DNA from: Dactylis glomerata
Lineage: Eukaryota > Streptophyta > Magnoliopsida > Poales > Poaceae
Reading direction: 5' to 3'
NCBI GenBank assembly: GCA_007115705.1
Contig: QXEO01000828.1
Location: 238,149 to 302,148 of the forward strand
DNA length: 64,000 bases
Each line of letters opens with the position of its first letter. Positions within the stretch are counted from its first letter, which is position 1. The notes under the pieces were generated by a model, which worked only from the letters and a program-made list of their open reading frames with translations, ran no database searches and was not told where the DNA came from. A program made the position numbers and the translations under genes. Positions 45,337 through 56,511 of the stretch are shown here, piece by piece.

Positions 45337-46737
45337 ATGGCTAGTCGCAGCGGCGCACCAGAGCCTGACGAGACCGTCGCCTTCCCTGATTGGGTGATGC
45401 TGGATCACATGGGCTACACGAGCTGCCACGACGGCCATGCCGCTGCGCAGGAGGCCGCAAACGACGACGACACCGCCGCTGCAGTTCACACGTCCAGCGG
45501 CCACTCCTGTTACTTCTCCTTCACCCTCGCGGCTCCTCCAAAGGTCTCCCACCTCAATCTCCACTGGCCAGAACTCCCAGAAGACAAGTCAGGGCTCCAC
45601 TTGCCCGCCTATCCCTACGCCCTCGCAGCCGACGACAACCTCGTCCTCCTCCGCATCGGCATCCCGAGCACCTACAAGACCCAGTATGATCTCTTCGTCT
45701 ACGCAGCCGGTCCTCCTTCTTCTCCCCCCTTGGCGCTGCGGCTCCCTGTGCCCGATGAGCCTGCCGAGAAATCGGCCCACAAGAGAGTGTTCATGGTGGC
45801 TAAATCCACCATCGGCATCTTGCGGCTCGCAGCAGCAGCGCCGGGAGACCAAGACCGCGGCTACATCATCGCCGACCTCGACGTCTCCGCCAAGAAAAAA
45901 AGGGTCAGCCCCCGGCGCCGCACTGAAGACACCACCAACAACAACAGCAGCAACGAGACAACGTTTGCCACACTCTTGGTTTTCTCTTCTGAGACAGGAA
46001 ACTGGAGAATCATCACCAAGAGTGCCCCGCGGAGCAATGGCGGCCAGTTCCCCACCCGCTGGTCGACCAACCACGTCCTCCCTTTCGACGGACGTTTCCT
46101 GTGCTGGGTCGACTACTTCAAGGGCATCCTGCTGTCCGACTTCTCCAAGATCAGCTCCCCGGTGCTCCACTTCGTGCCTTTCCCCGGAAAACAATACACC
46201 GATGACATGATACGGGAGGCATCAAGGGGCTTCCCGGGGACATACCGGAGCGTTTCCGTCAGCCAAGGCAGGATGCGTTTCGTTCACATTGACAACGATT
46301 TCCATGACAAGGACGGATGGAATCGTTGCAGCGAGTGCAGCGAGAGAAAACGCCGTAAACTTGGTACCAAGATCACCACTTGGACTCTGAAGAACACCAC
46401 CATGGATGGTGGTAGCCTCAAGTTCGAGTGGGAGGTACATCGTGTGATCAACCTGGACTGCCTCTGGGCGCAAATCGGTTACCAGGATCAGGGTTTGTCT
46501 CGGCGTCTTCCCGAGCTTCCGGTCATTGCCGCTGACGACCCGGATGTCCTGTGCTGCGTGCTGAGGGAGGAATATCGTGATAAGGAGTGGATGATCATGG
46601 TTGACATGAAGTATGCCTACCTGCGGTCATGTACTCCATCTGTCAATGAAAAACCTCATCACAACAACTGTTTTGGTGATGTACCCCTACTTCCAAGTGT
46701 CTTCCTCAAATACCTTAAGAGGCCAACAGGAAACTAG
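45337..46737 (+). CDS. DUF1618 domain protein, intronless (466 aa)
   Basis: A single open frame starting at the ATG in ACCATGG (45337). The protein begins FPDWVMLDHMGY, has a beta-rich N-terminal half with ALAADDNLVLLRI, and then TTFATLLVFSSETGNW, LPFDGRFLCWVDYFKGILLSDF and LHFVPFPG. This is the succession typical of the grass DUF1618 family, which often has intronless members and resembles beta-propeller/F-box-associated proteins. Its molecular role is unknown. A Cys-rich basic insert (CSECSERKRRKLG) lies near residue 335. The frame is intact with no in-frame stop, so the gene is probably functional. The preceding 1.5 kb is retroelement sequence, so its promoter must be short. Confidence 0.85.
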   Translation: MASRSGAPEPDETVAFPDWVMLDHMGYTSCHDGHAAAQEAANDDDTAAAVHTSSGHSCYFSFTLAAPPKVSHLNLHWPELPEDKSGLHLPAYPYALAADDNLVLLRIGIPSTYKTQYDLFVYAAGPPSSPPLALRLPVPDEPAEKSAHKRVFMVAKSTIGILRLAAAAPGDQDRGYIIADLDVSAKKKRVSPRRRTEDTTNNNSSNETTFATLLVFSSETGNWRIITKSAPRSNGGQFPTRWSTNHVLPFDGRFLCWVDYFKGILLSDFSKISSPVLHFVPFPGKQYTDDMIREASRGFPGTYRSVSVSQGRMRFVHIDNDFHDKDGWNRCSECSERKRRKLGTKITTWTLKNTTMDGGSLKFEWEVHRVINLDCLWAQIGYQDQGLSRRLPELPVIAADDPDVLCCVLREEYRDKEWMIMVDMKYAYLRSCTPSVNEKPHHNNCFGDVPLLPSVFLKYLKRPTGN

Positions 46738-47160
46738 AAGCTCTTAATATCCATGGTTGTGCCTTTGCTTAGCTTTATGTTGGATATGGGATTACCTAGG
46801 TCGCTGCCAGGTTGGTGCATGATTTTGAAGGGTAAACGAACTATGAATTTGGTTCACCCTTCATAGCCATATACATTAATTGTCTGCTCTTTATATGGAT
46901 CTCTTTGAAATATTCCCCCTTTTAGCAATTCTATGTGCAACGATTCTAGACCCGTATTGCTCTATTGATCCTGACTACGTTATTCTGCGAGTATTGCTTT
47001 ACTCTTGTCTCAAAATTCATAATTTGCTGCCTTCTAAGATTTCATGACGGACCTCTAGTGGCGTTGTGTTGTACTTCCTCTGTTTCAGTATATTCTCAAA
47101 ATAATTGTCCCAACTTGTCAAGATACGCATGTATCTAGACACTTCAAAATAATTGTCTCA
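46738..47160. other. 3' flank of the DUF1618 gene with a decayed Stowaway-like end
   Basis: TACTTCCTCTGTTTCAGTAT near 47078, followed by CAAAATAATTGTC blocks, resembles an eroded Stowaway-type MITE. No intact second end was found. Confidence 0.35.
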
Positions 47161-47403
47161 ACTTGATTCATAGGATAAAAAACATGTAGGATTGAGATGT
47201 CATGTCCACCTGAATCCTATGGGTAAAGGAATTGCTGAAGAAATTTTTCCATAAGATCTAACCTCATGTTATTTTCCTATGAAATTTGCACTACAAGATT
47301 CCTATAGGATAGAATCCTATGAATCAAATGCTTCCGTAGAAAAAAATTATAGGTTCTCAATCCTCCACAAATCCTTTAAAAACCCTATAAATCAAAGGAG
47401 CCC
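47161..47403. mobile_element. Decayed MITE with GATTCATAGGAT-type ends
   Basis: It starts TTGATTCATAGGATAAAA and ends TATAAATCAAAGGAGCCCT, an inverted relationship, with internal CCTATAGGATAGAATCCTATG. It resembles common grass MITEs inserted near genes. The borders are approximate. Confidence 0.4.
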
Positions 47404-50400
47404 TGATGCATGTTCTAAATCCGAGTTAAATCATGCATCATCTGCAGTACTGAAGTTTAACCACTAAATGCTGACTAGTGCATCTTCGGAAGTTACTCAG
47501 TTGTTGACAGTATTATTTGATTATTTTTCTTCCTCTATTTTTTGAGAAAAGCGATAGTGTATTCTTCATTTTTTTTTCCTTGCTTAATGTGATAGAAAAG
47601 ATTCTACGCATGAAATGTATTCTCCTTGCTCTTCGTCGAGTATCTGCTTGCTCTTTCTCCTTATTTCCTCCCTCTCATTTTTCTTTTGGAATCCCTAAAA
47701 TGAGAGAGCTCTCTTATCCTTTTTCTTTGTGGGTTTCTCTTCTCCAACTATAGCGAGAACGGCCGCCATCACCCTTGAGTAAAATTCGGTCACTCCCTTG
47801 AGTTATGGTCCAATTTCTCTCAAACTTACACTTCTGATTTCCCCCTCTAATTTGTTGTCATGGTCAACTTCAAAATAGGCCTCATCAACCGCCTAATTCA
47901 AGCAGTTTGTACAAAAGGAGAAATTAAGAAAGGGTTAGCAAATACAACAATAACAATATAGGTAGATTGCTTTATTATGTAATATCTAAAGATTTAAGCC
48001 TCTCATTTTTTTTGCCACTCTCTAGGACACACTAGCACGCCAACCCTAGCAGTCGTCGTGATCTCCTCTCGTGCTCTCCCAATGTAGCCGCCACAAAGCG
48101 TCTGCGGGACTATCAGTTGCTTGGCGCCATGGGAGACAACGACATGTCTCTGATCGATTCTATGATGATGGCATTTGCAGACATTGTGACCTCTTGAAGG
48201 CGTCGATGGGGATTCCCTCCTTTCCTTGGGACAAATCGACTGAAACCTTAGACCTAAGAAGTTTTGGTGTTGTTTCCCTTTTGAGGACATCTTTTGCTGA
48301 GCTTCATCCGGCTATACAGAGCAGTGTATAGCGATGTTGCTTGTGTTTTGTTTGGTAACGATAGTAGTGGCGAACGGAGCTGGGTCACGGATGAGTTTTG
48401 GTAGTCGCTTCCTTTCGGCTTGTTCCAGGGGTTTCCGGGGCCTTGCCAATTGTCTTCATGGAGTTGGAGTTACCGGGCAGGAGCCTTTGGCAGTGACAAT
48501 ACAGGATATGGGTCTACAGCTGCGAGGTTAATTGGCGTATGCTCAACTTTTTACTCTTGCAATGTTTGTCACTAAAGTCTGGTATGTTTGGTTGGTGATG
48601 CGGGTAGTCAACTATTTGGCATGGACGAGCAAGGGTTTTGGCTCTACTGGGAAGAGGGCTCTGTCGATGGGCATCAAATGTGAAACCAGAGTCATCGGCT
48701 CGAGGAGGGTTAATGACGATGTCGCTTGATGGCAATCTCTCCCATGTTGGTCCTTATTCTCTATCGTGTGTGTGTTTCATGTAGGTAGCTAGGTCGGCCG
48801 GAGTTGTCATGTGTAGTCATGCTCTAGGACGGCACAGTTTAGGCGTTTGTGAAGGTTTTTGTCAGATTTTTCGCTAATTGACTTTTTAGACATTTGTGGT
48901 TGTTTGTCTTATAACTTTTCTCCCCATTATAAAAAGATTTAAGTCAGAAGTATCCTCTATTTTCCAGTATACACATCTATATGACATGAGTTGCATTCAT
49001 ATAGCATGTCATAAGAAAAACTGGAACATGGTGAAAAATGTGAAAAAATGATCTAAAAACTTTTTTTGAGTAGTTCCTAATGTATGAAACGTCCATTTAA
49101 AATACCAAGTTCGAGTCCGGTTAGCCTTCTGGCCCAGACTTGGTGAACCTGGATGTAGGCGTATCCATTTTTTTCAAAAAATTGAAAAAATGATATTTCA
49201 AAGTTTTAGAAGAAATTAGAATAACTCACACATGTACATATTATCTTGATCTTTAGTTGTGCAAATTTTCAATTCAAAATACAACTGTATGCAGCCTATA
49301 CAAAAAAGATAAAATGTTTATTTTGTATTTATTTGAACAGCCAATCATTACGGTGTTACTTGGACATTTGTCATTTTCGTGTAGGCCACATATAAGCGTA
49401 TTTTTTCTTAAAAAATTGCACACGTAAATATCAAGGAAATATGTAAATGCAAATATATATTTCAATTTATTTTGAAACTTTGAAATCGCATTTTTTTCGT
49501 TTTTTAAAATCGAGTCGGCTTTGTGGCCTCCACATACATCATCTGTTTGACAATTACCCCCTGTGACTTTTTGTTCATGAAGGTTATTCAAAAAAAAAAT
49601 GAGGAGAATTATCCCTGTGACTTTAGCAAGCTTGGCGTGCAGGTTTCCGAAGCGATCACGCGTCTCATGGTTTCTAAAGCCAAATCGCAGTACTCACATT
49701 TTGGTCAAGGACTAATCGTGCTCTTGCTACAAGCCTACAAGCCAAGACGGAACCCTGCCCAGACGGCTAGTTTGACTTGTGGGAGGGAAGCTCGCCCGGT
49801 AGACCACAGCACGAGCACGACGAGCCAAATTTTCAGGCGCGTCAAATCTGAAGGAGTCAACGCATAAATCATGCACCTCTGTTTTTCTTGCACAGGACGG
49901 CTGCATCCGCGGTGTGCATGCGCTTTTGTGTGAAACACTTAAACAGCTGAAGGAGTCAAGCTTGGAAGGTCTCCAAGTCAGCCGCCACATCAATGAGATC
50001 ACCGCCGCCATTCTCACATGAATCCTCCTGGAGATGCATGTTGTGTTGTGTAATCTTTGTTGGACAGAAGTTCGTTTTCAGAAATGCACTTTTGATACTG
50101 GGTGCATATGCTCTCTATCTAAAAGATAAATTTCAAAAATATTTAAAAGAATTAGAAAATAATATTCGTTCTGCATATCTCCATGTTCTATGTGTTCATT
50201 CAAAGTCCGTGAAAAACTGTCATTTTCTATGACCTGTGCAAAAAAAAGATAGAAAAACCTCACAAAAAGGCCTAATTTAGCACCGGATTTTGTGTTTTTA
50301 CAAAGGCTGCACAAACAATCGGTTTTCTTGAAACAATTTCGTGAGCATGTAGAATATGAAGATATTCAGACAATATTTTTCTTTAAAATATTTTAACAGT

Positions 50401-51931
50401 TTCAAATATGTTGAAAATATATTTCAAATAAGAGAGATCATATGCACCGGGTCATGGTTACATGCTATTTTGCAAGAGGAGATATAAGCAGTCGCCTCAC
50501 CTATTCTAGAACTCTCTTAGTTACATCCATGCAAACTTGAAATTTTTCTACTCTAGAAAACTTCACTACAAGATACTCGTAGGAGACACTCATTCTAAAA
50601 CACCACATCACTATATTTACATATTTAAGGATCTATGTATAGGAAAAGAGTAAACATAATCTTATTTCCTACTTTAAAAAGTGTTAGCCGGCGTGATTCT
50701 TTACTTTGCTTCGTTTTGGCTACAATTCAATGTAGTAAAAAAATCTTCGCATTTCCAACTAAATTAAAATGGTCATACAAAATGTATAAGAAAATGCATA
50801 GTTCCTTTCTCACATGAAATTATACTAATAATGATAAAAAAAAATACGCAACTAACATTGTGTCTTGACATTTGTGGCTTAGTTGCATGGTTAATTAGGC
50901 TAGTTATATTTTAATAATGATTATGGACGTAATAAATTATATATACGGCATAAAGTAAAAAGATTAATATAAATTGCTTGCTCGACTGTAACGGGACAAG
51001 AGTCGATGCAGGTGGCAACCTTCTTCTACTTGTGACCGTCCTCATCATCGCGGAGTCGCACGTGACCCGTTGGTCCGTTACCGTCATGGATGACTTATTG
51101 CCCGTCCTTTGCTCGTCTTGCGGTATTGAGGATGAGGACCTGAGGAGAAGGTGAGGGACGACCAGATGGGGGTGTGTCATCGTTATCAGCTAGGCACCGG
51201 TTGTCTCGAGTTGGCTAGCGCCCTAAGGTTATCTTCGGATGTGAGTGGTGGAAATCAAGATCGGCGGAGGCTGTGGTGCGAGTGGGGAAAAAATAACATA
51301 TTCTCGGTTGTTTTCATTGGTCTAAAGTTTTTGCCAATGTTGTTTTGTTGAATAAATTTAACTAAACTTGATAGGACCATCTTGACTTACTGGAATTCTA
51401 AATACACAAGTCTAGTATGTTAGGTGTTTGCATCAGGTTCTAATTTGATAGGACCATATTCCCCTATGCTTCCACGAGTTTTTTTTTTTTGAAAGTACCT
51501 ATGCTTCCACGAGTTATTTGCATGAGCCGGAGAGGAAAAATTAACAGAAGTGTAAGATGAACAGGAGCCAGGATTAGAACCTTCCAAAGTCGCAATCAAC
51601 TCCGGGGATTAAAACTCTGGAAAAAAAAACTCCGGGGATTAAATGATCCAAGGCAACACCTGGGAAAGAAGACAAGAGGCCGCGTGCAAGGTGTACTGCC
51701 GGTCCACAGCGGGGGCGGCCGGCAAACCGCAACGAACCATCCCCCTCCCGTCCCCGTCTCCGGCCCGCCCCGCCCCGCCAGCCTCCACCCGCGCCCTCCA
51801 CCTCACCTCTACAAGAAGCCACCCGGCGCCGCGGAACTGCATCTCTCTTCTCCTCTCTCTCGTGGGGATCTCGAGCGCTCCTGGGATTACGCTGCATCGG
51901 CGGTTGGACGGATAGATAAGCGGGCAGCCGT
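47404..51931. other. Gene-poor region of decayed repeats
   Basis: I see no supported gene. Short open frames at 48071-48331, 48334-48531 and 48532-48729 together read like an eroded gene or retroelement fragment in three frames but lack recognised motifs. The remainder is AT-rich with poly-A/T runs. The last 300 bp are GC-rich leader sequence of the next gene. Confidence 0.4.
51464..51515. repeat. 18-bp direct repeat flanking a 16-bp T-rich insert
   Basis: CCTATGCTTCCACGAGTT at 51464-51481 recurs exactly at 51498-51515. The 16 bp between are a T run plus GAAAGTA. This has the form of a target duplication around an extremely truncated retroposed tail. Confidence 0.8.
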
Positions 51932-54542
51932 ATGGACATGGAGACGGCCGCGGCGGCCGGTGGCGCCGGGCTGACCGCGTGGCAGGCGGCGGCGCTGTCG
52001 GCCGCGGCGGGGTGGGTGTGGGCGGCCTCCTACTTCGACCTCACGCGCCGGACGCGCGCGCTGGCGCAGCCCTGGGTCACCCGCCGCGTGCACGGCGAGA
52101 CACCCTCCATCCTCAAATTCCAGGTCCGTTCCTCTGCCACCTAACCTTTGTTTTGTTCGCTTCCAGCTAATGCATGACTAATTGGAAGAAAAGAACCGGA
52201 ATTTCCCTCATTTGTCCATCTTTTGCTGTACAATCAAGCTGGATCGTTACCCAGGACAGTCGATGTTCGATCCCTCGGGACAGAGAAGAATTATTGAGGT
52301 CGTTAGAGATGAATTTGATCCGCACTACATGGGGATGATGTCGAAAGGAAATAAACTGACTGACTGAGCGAAAAGTCATCATCTTATTAAAAAAAACATC
52401 AATGTGTTTGCTTTATATGTTTACATGGCTTCGGTTTCTATGTTCTTACCTGTATGCTTCTGGAATCTCTCTAAAAAAAAACCTGTATGCTTCTGGTCTA
52501 TTTATTTATTTATTTATTTTCTGTTGGATCATTGCAGAGGATGCAGCACAAGTTGCTAGACAATTTCTTCTCCGTGCTGTCATGCGTTGTCTCTGTCCCT
52601 TTCTACACAGGATTCCTCCCCCTCCTATTCTGGGTATGTTCCATGTCCTGTGGCACATTGACCACCTCATATTGTTCTGCTTCTGTGATTATGAACTGTT
52701 CTGATCGGTATTGCGTGCAGAGTGGACATGGCAAGTTGGCTAGGCAGATGACCCTCCTCATGGCTTTCTCTGATTACCTTGGCAATGTTGTGAAGGTTTT
52801 CATCTATCTACCACAATTAAAATCTGGCCTCTTCTTAATTAATGGAAGAGGCAAACCTTTGCCTCGTTTCAAAAAAATAAAACTGTGCTATTTGAATTAT
52901 TATTTTTCTGTTCAGTTGGTTTAACTGCTGCCTCTTTGGGTATTTGCGGATGTAGGATGTAGTGTCAGCTCCTCGGCCATGCTCTCCTCCTGTGAGAAGA
53001 GTCACTGCCACCCAAGATGAGAAGGAACATGCCATGGAGTATGGACTGCCTTCATCGCATGCTCTCATGACCGTTTGTTTGATGGGGTATTGTCCTGTTA
53101 TAGTTACCGTTTTACTTTATGTATGTTTATTAGGTTTGTCTTGCTAATACTGGTTTGGATGACTGCAGATATATGCTGCATTATGTCCTCACATATGGAG
53201 CGTGTGACGGTTTTATGATTATCACTGGTCTCTCCTTAGCTTTCTTGCAAGTTGTGCTAGTTGGCATTGGTGAGTTTTTTACTTTCTTCGCGTGATATTA
53301 TTCTCTTACAGTAGTTACTGAAAGATACTGATGATGTGGTCTACTTGAAATTGCTAGCAAGGGTGTACTTGGGCATGCACAGCTTGACGGATGTTATCGC
53401 TGGGATCTGTCTTGGCATTGTGATCCTTGCATTCTGGCTGGTAGTCGATGACCATGTTGATGCCTTCGTTGTCTCTGGGCAGAACGGTATGTCCATATGC
53501 CTCAGCGCCAGTTTGGTTCTGGTGATAGATAAAATGTCATATTCAAAGTTGAAGAATATTCTCATTATTTTTCTCTTCTGCAGTTACATTCTTCTGGGCA
53601 AGCCTTTCTTTATTGCTGTGCTTTGCGTATCCAGAGCCAGAATTCCCAACTCCTAGCTTCGAATTCCACACAGCATTCACCGGGGTTGCTTTCGGCATTG
53701 TAAGAACTCTCTCTATAGACTTATGGTTGCATAATCCAAAAATATATTGCTCTTAAAATTGTGATAGGATACTGCTCACATAGAAGATAATCATCTGCAA
53801 CGAGCTTAGTTGTGAAAACTGAAATAACTTAAAGATAAAACAAGACAGCATGCACTCTTATTGAGACTTGCTTGACCTTCTGTAACTTCTCCAGTTTATA
53901 TTTTAATTTGATGATGGCAATTCAGTTATCATTCACATTCAAACTGTGATCAACGTCAATAGTCTTTACCACTGACTATCTGTGCTTTACCCAAAATAAT
54001 TCCTTTGAATGAAGTTTAGTTCAAGATCTTTCATCGAGACTCTGTCAGTTACTGATACACCCCATTTACCCACGTGAATTATACTGTCTGCGTGAAGGAG
54101 TTATGACATTGTTTTCCACACATTGGTTCAGGTATATGGCGTCCAACAAACATATCTCCGTTTCCACAGCCCTGATGCCCCCCTCATCTTGAGCCAGCAA
54201 CTGCCTCTACTCGCGTACATCGGGAGGGTCCTCGTAGGGATCCCAACCATCCTCGTCGTGAAATCCTGCAGCAAGGCGCTCTCAAAATGGCTCCTGCCAG
54301 TCATGTGCAGCACCCTAGGCATTCCGATCGTCTCGTCCTGCTACGTCCCGACGCTGAAGGCGTCTGGTAGTGGCTCGGGCAAGTCAGACCCGAAGCAGGC
54401 CGGGTACCTCCAGAAGGTCTTCTCACTCTTGCCGCGGAAAGCATATGACGTGGACACGGGCATAAGGTTCGTCCAGTACGCCGGGCTTGCGTGGTCGGTG
54501 GTCGACTTGGTGCCGGTGATATACACTCACTTGAATCTGTAG
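51932..54542 (+). CDS. LPPD: Lipid phosphate phosphatase delta (sphingoid base 1-phosphate phosphatase), 416 aa
   Basis: Eight exons: 51932-52123, 52538-52633, 52721-52795, 52956-53086, 53169-53269, 53358-53486, 53584-53699 and 54132-54542. The enzyme removes phosphate from long-chain base 1-phosphates in the ER, opposing sphingosine kinase; in Arabidopsis this affects ABA-linked stomatal responses. All three PAP2 signature motifs are present: K121-x6-R128-P (KDVVSAPRP), PSSH at 153-156 and R200...GMHSLTD with H206 and D210. Several transmembrane helices surround them (YTGFLPLLFW, GFMIITGLSLAFLQVVLVGI, VIAGICLGIVILAFWLV, and the C-terminal WSVVDLVPVIY). The length equals, from memory, that of the Arabidopsis protein. 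The first exon is GC-rich, with the Ala-rich start MDMETAAAAGG. Confidence 0.95.
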
Positions 54543-55009
54543 CCGGACTAACACTAGAGGTTAGCATTTTTGCTTCTTTCTTCGGAGGTGTCTACTCCTA
54601 CTCTAAGGCGTCTTGTGAGGTTGTAAATCCACTGACCTCGACTTCATTTCTGTGTTGTATGTTTGGCCAGCACGTCCTCTAACCTGTATAGGAGTTTTCC
54701 TCAGAGTAGCAATGAGGAAAGTGTCAACCTAATGACCTTTATTTATTTTTCTGTTTGATGGCAACAGTGACAGCCATGTGCACCATTGGTGCTTTAAACT
54801 GAAATGTTGAGGCTTTAACTGCAAAGTAGTGATATTTCTTTATTGCCTCTTTATGCTACAGCTGGACCGATGCTGACTTCCATGTTCCCTTTGTATGCGT
54901 TCATCTTGACTCGAATATCAGCGACCTGGCTCCAAGTCTTTCTGCCTCAAATTCGGCTGTTTGTTTCTTGCACTTTATTATCTATCAGTTTGTTCCTCAA
55001 TATAAGATG

Positions 55010-55038
55010 TTTTTGGGAGTTCAAACTGAACTCCCAAA
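55010..55038. repeat. Perfect inverted repeat, 13-bp arms with 3-nt loop, within a small MITE-like unit
   Basis: Arms TTTTGGGAGTTCA (55010-55022) and TGAACTCCCAAAA (55026-55038) are exact complements. The wider context (TTCCTCAATATAAGATG ... GTCTTACGTTTAGGAAGAGTA, about 54992-55060) suggests a very short MITE derivative. Confidence 0.75.
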
Positions 55039-55730
55039 AGGTCTTACGTTTAGGAAGAGTAACTACTCCATTTTACACATCGTTCAGGAGTCATAGCTAT
55101 CATTGAAAAAGAAAACATGGATAGAGTGAATGGATCAGAAATTGAAACATGGGGCAGTGCATTTTCTTTTTTAATCGAAAAGGGCCGAGATGAATGCATG
55201 TGTGTTGACTTCAGCACCTTTGACTGACTCTGAATTCTATTGACTGCCCAAACTTCCCTTGAAAACACATGTTTGCCAAATGGAGCACGCTTGTACCGGC
55301 GTGACGTTGCGCAGAAACGGTTTTGATTGGCCGGCACAATCGATGTTGGGGAATGAAAGCGACCGAGGAGGAAGAAGCCATGGACATGCTGTTTTGCGAT
55401 GTCAATGGCTTCTAGTTCCAACTGTTGACCAAGACATGACACCTGCTGTGGACAACTGGGTCTGGTGTGTTGGATAGCGTTCTAGAATCTATATATCCTT
55501 TTTTGGAAAGAGAAAATAAGGAAGTCCGTAGTAAAAATGTAAAATTAATTCTAGCATCACCAATAGCTATTGGACACGAGAAACGACACTCGTCAGTCGC
55601 CACACGCATCATGAAGGTAGAGCTGTGTTCAAGCCGACAGGAGAGACCCAAAGAAGCTGGGTAGTCGCTGGCAACCGTAACAAAGGCCTCCTCACGGGCA
55701 AACGTCACCCAAAAAGGCATCCAGTAAAAG

Positions 55731-55885
55731 ATGAATTTTCCTTGTAATCTGTAAGAATAATGGATGTTGGAAATGAATTTTCCTTGTAATCTGTAAGAAT
55801 AATGCATTTTGTTCCAGAAAATATGTGTTCAACGGAAATATTGGTTGGAGATGAATTTTCCTTTGAACGTATAAGGATAAGAATG
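55731..55885. repeat. Tandem/direct repeat with 32-bp core, two exact copies and one diverged
   Basis: ATGAATTTTCCTTGTAATCT plus the next 12 bp occur at 55731-55762 and 55773-55804, 42 bp apart. A diverged third copy starts at 55851. No known family. Confidence 0.8.
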
Positions 55886-56511
55886 TATATTCTTCTTGCA
55901 TAGTTGCATGGAACAAAAATCACCCTCATCTCCTATCCTTGGCTGGAAAGAAATGAAAGTGCAACTCTGCCCTGTCCTGGACAATCATTTGAAGGGCCAA
56001 AATATCCACTGACCAGAGTACAATATCACAACATTCTTCGACACAGGTAACACCACAGAACCGGTGCTCAACATACTAGTTTTTCAAAGTATTTCTATAC
56101 GACAAATCAAGACCGGTTCAGAAGACCTAAGGGCTCAGCACAGAACCATACAACTACATTGTTTCATCTCTACACAAGAATCATGAAAAAGAAAATTAGG
56201 TGAAATGTCTGAAGGGGAAAAATGAATTACAAAGGGGAAATAGTTTCCTGTCATAATACAAATGCTGCTGGATGCTTAAAGTCACTAGCTGCAGCCAATC
56301 AGTTAGAGAGGTGAGAACACAACGAATCCTTCCAGCTGTACGTATACACTTGAATCACGATGCAGCAAAGCAGCTCGCAATAGCCAAAGCCATCATGGGG
56401 AAAAAATAAGAAGAATAGCACACTGGGCATTTCAGCAAAAAGATTATCTGCAGCCAGGAAACTTCAGCTAGCTATCAAACCTTTGGTGCAGAGATCAACA
56501 CCACTTTCACA

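Larger units (their letters stand above)
54543..56511. other. Intergenic between LPPD (+) and PP2A (-)
   Basis: Convergent 3' flanks. No gene; holds a hairpin and a short tandem repeat listed separately. Confidence 0.5.

Noticed and set aside
48071..48735. Series of open frames 65-87 codons long considered as a gene
   Set aside because: They lie in different frames, have no donor/acceptor sites that join them, and no recognised domain.
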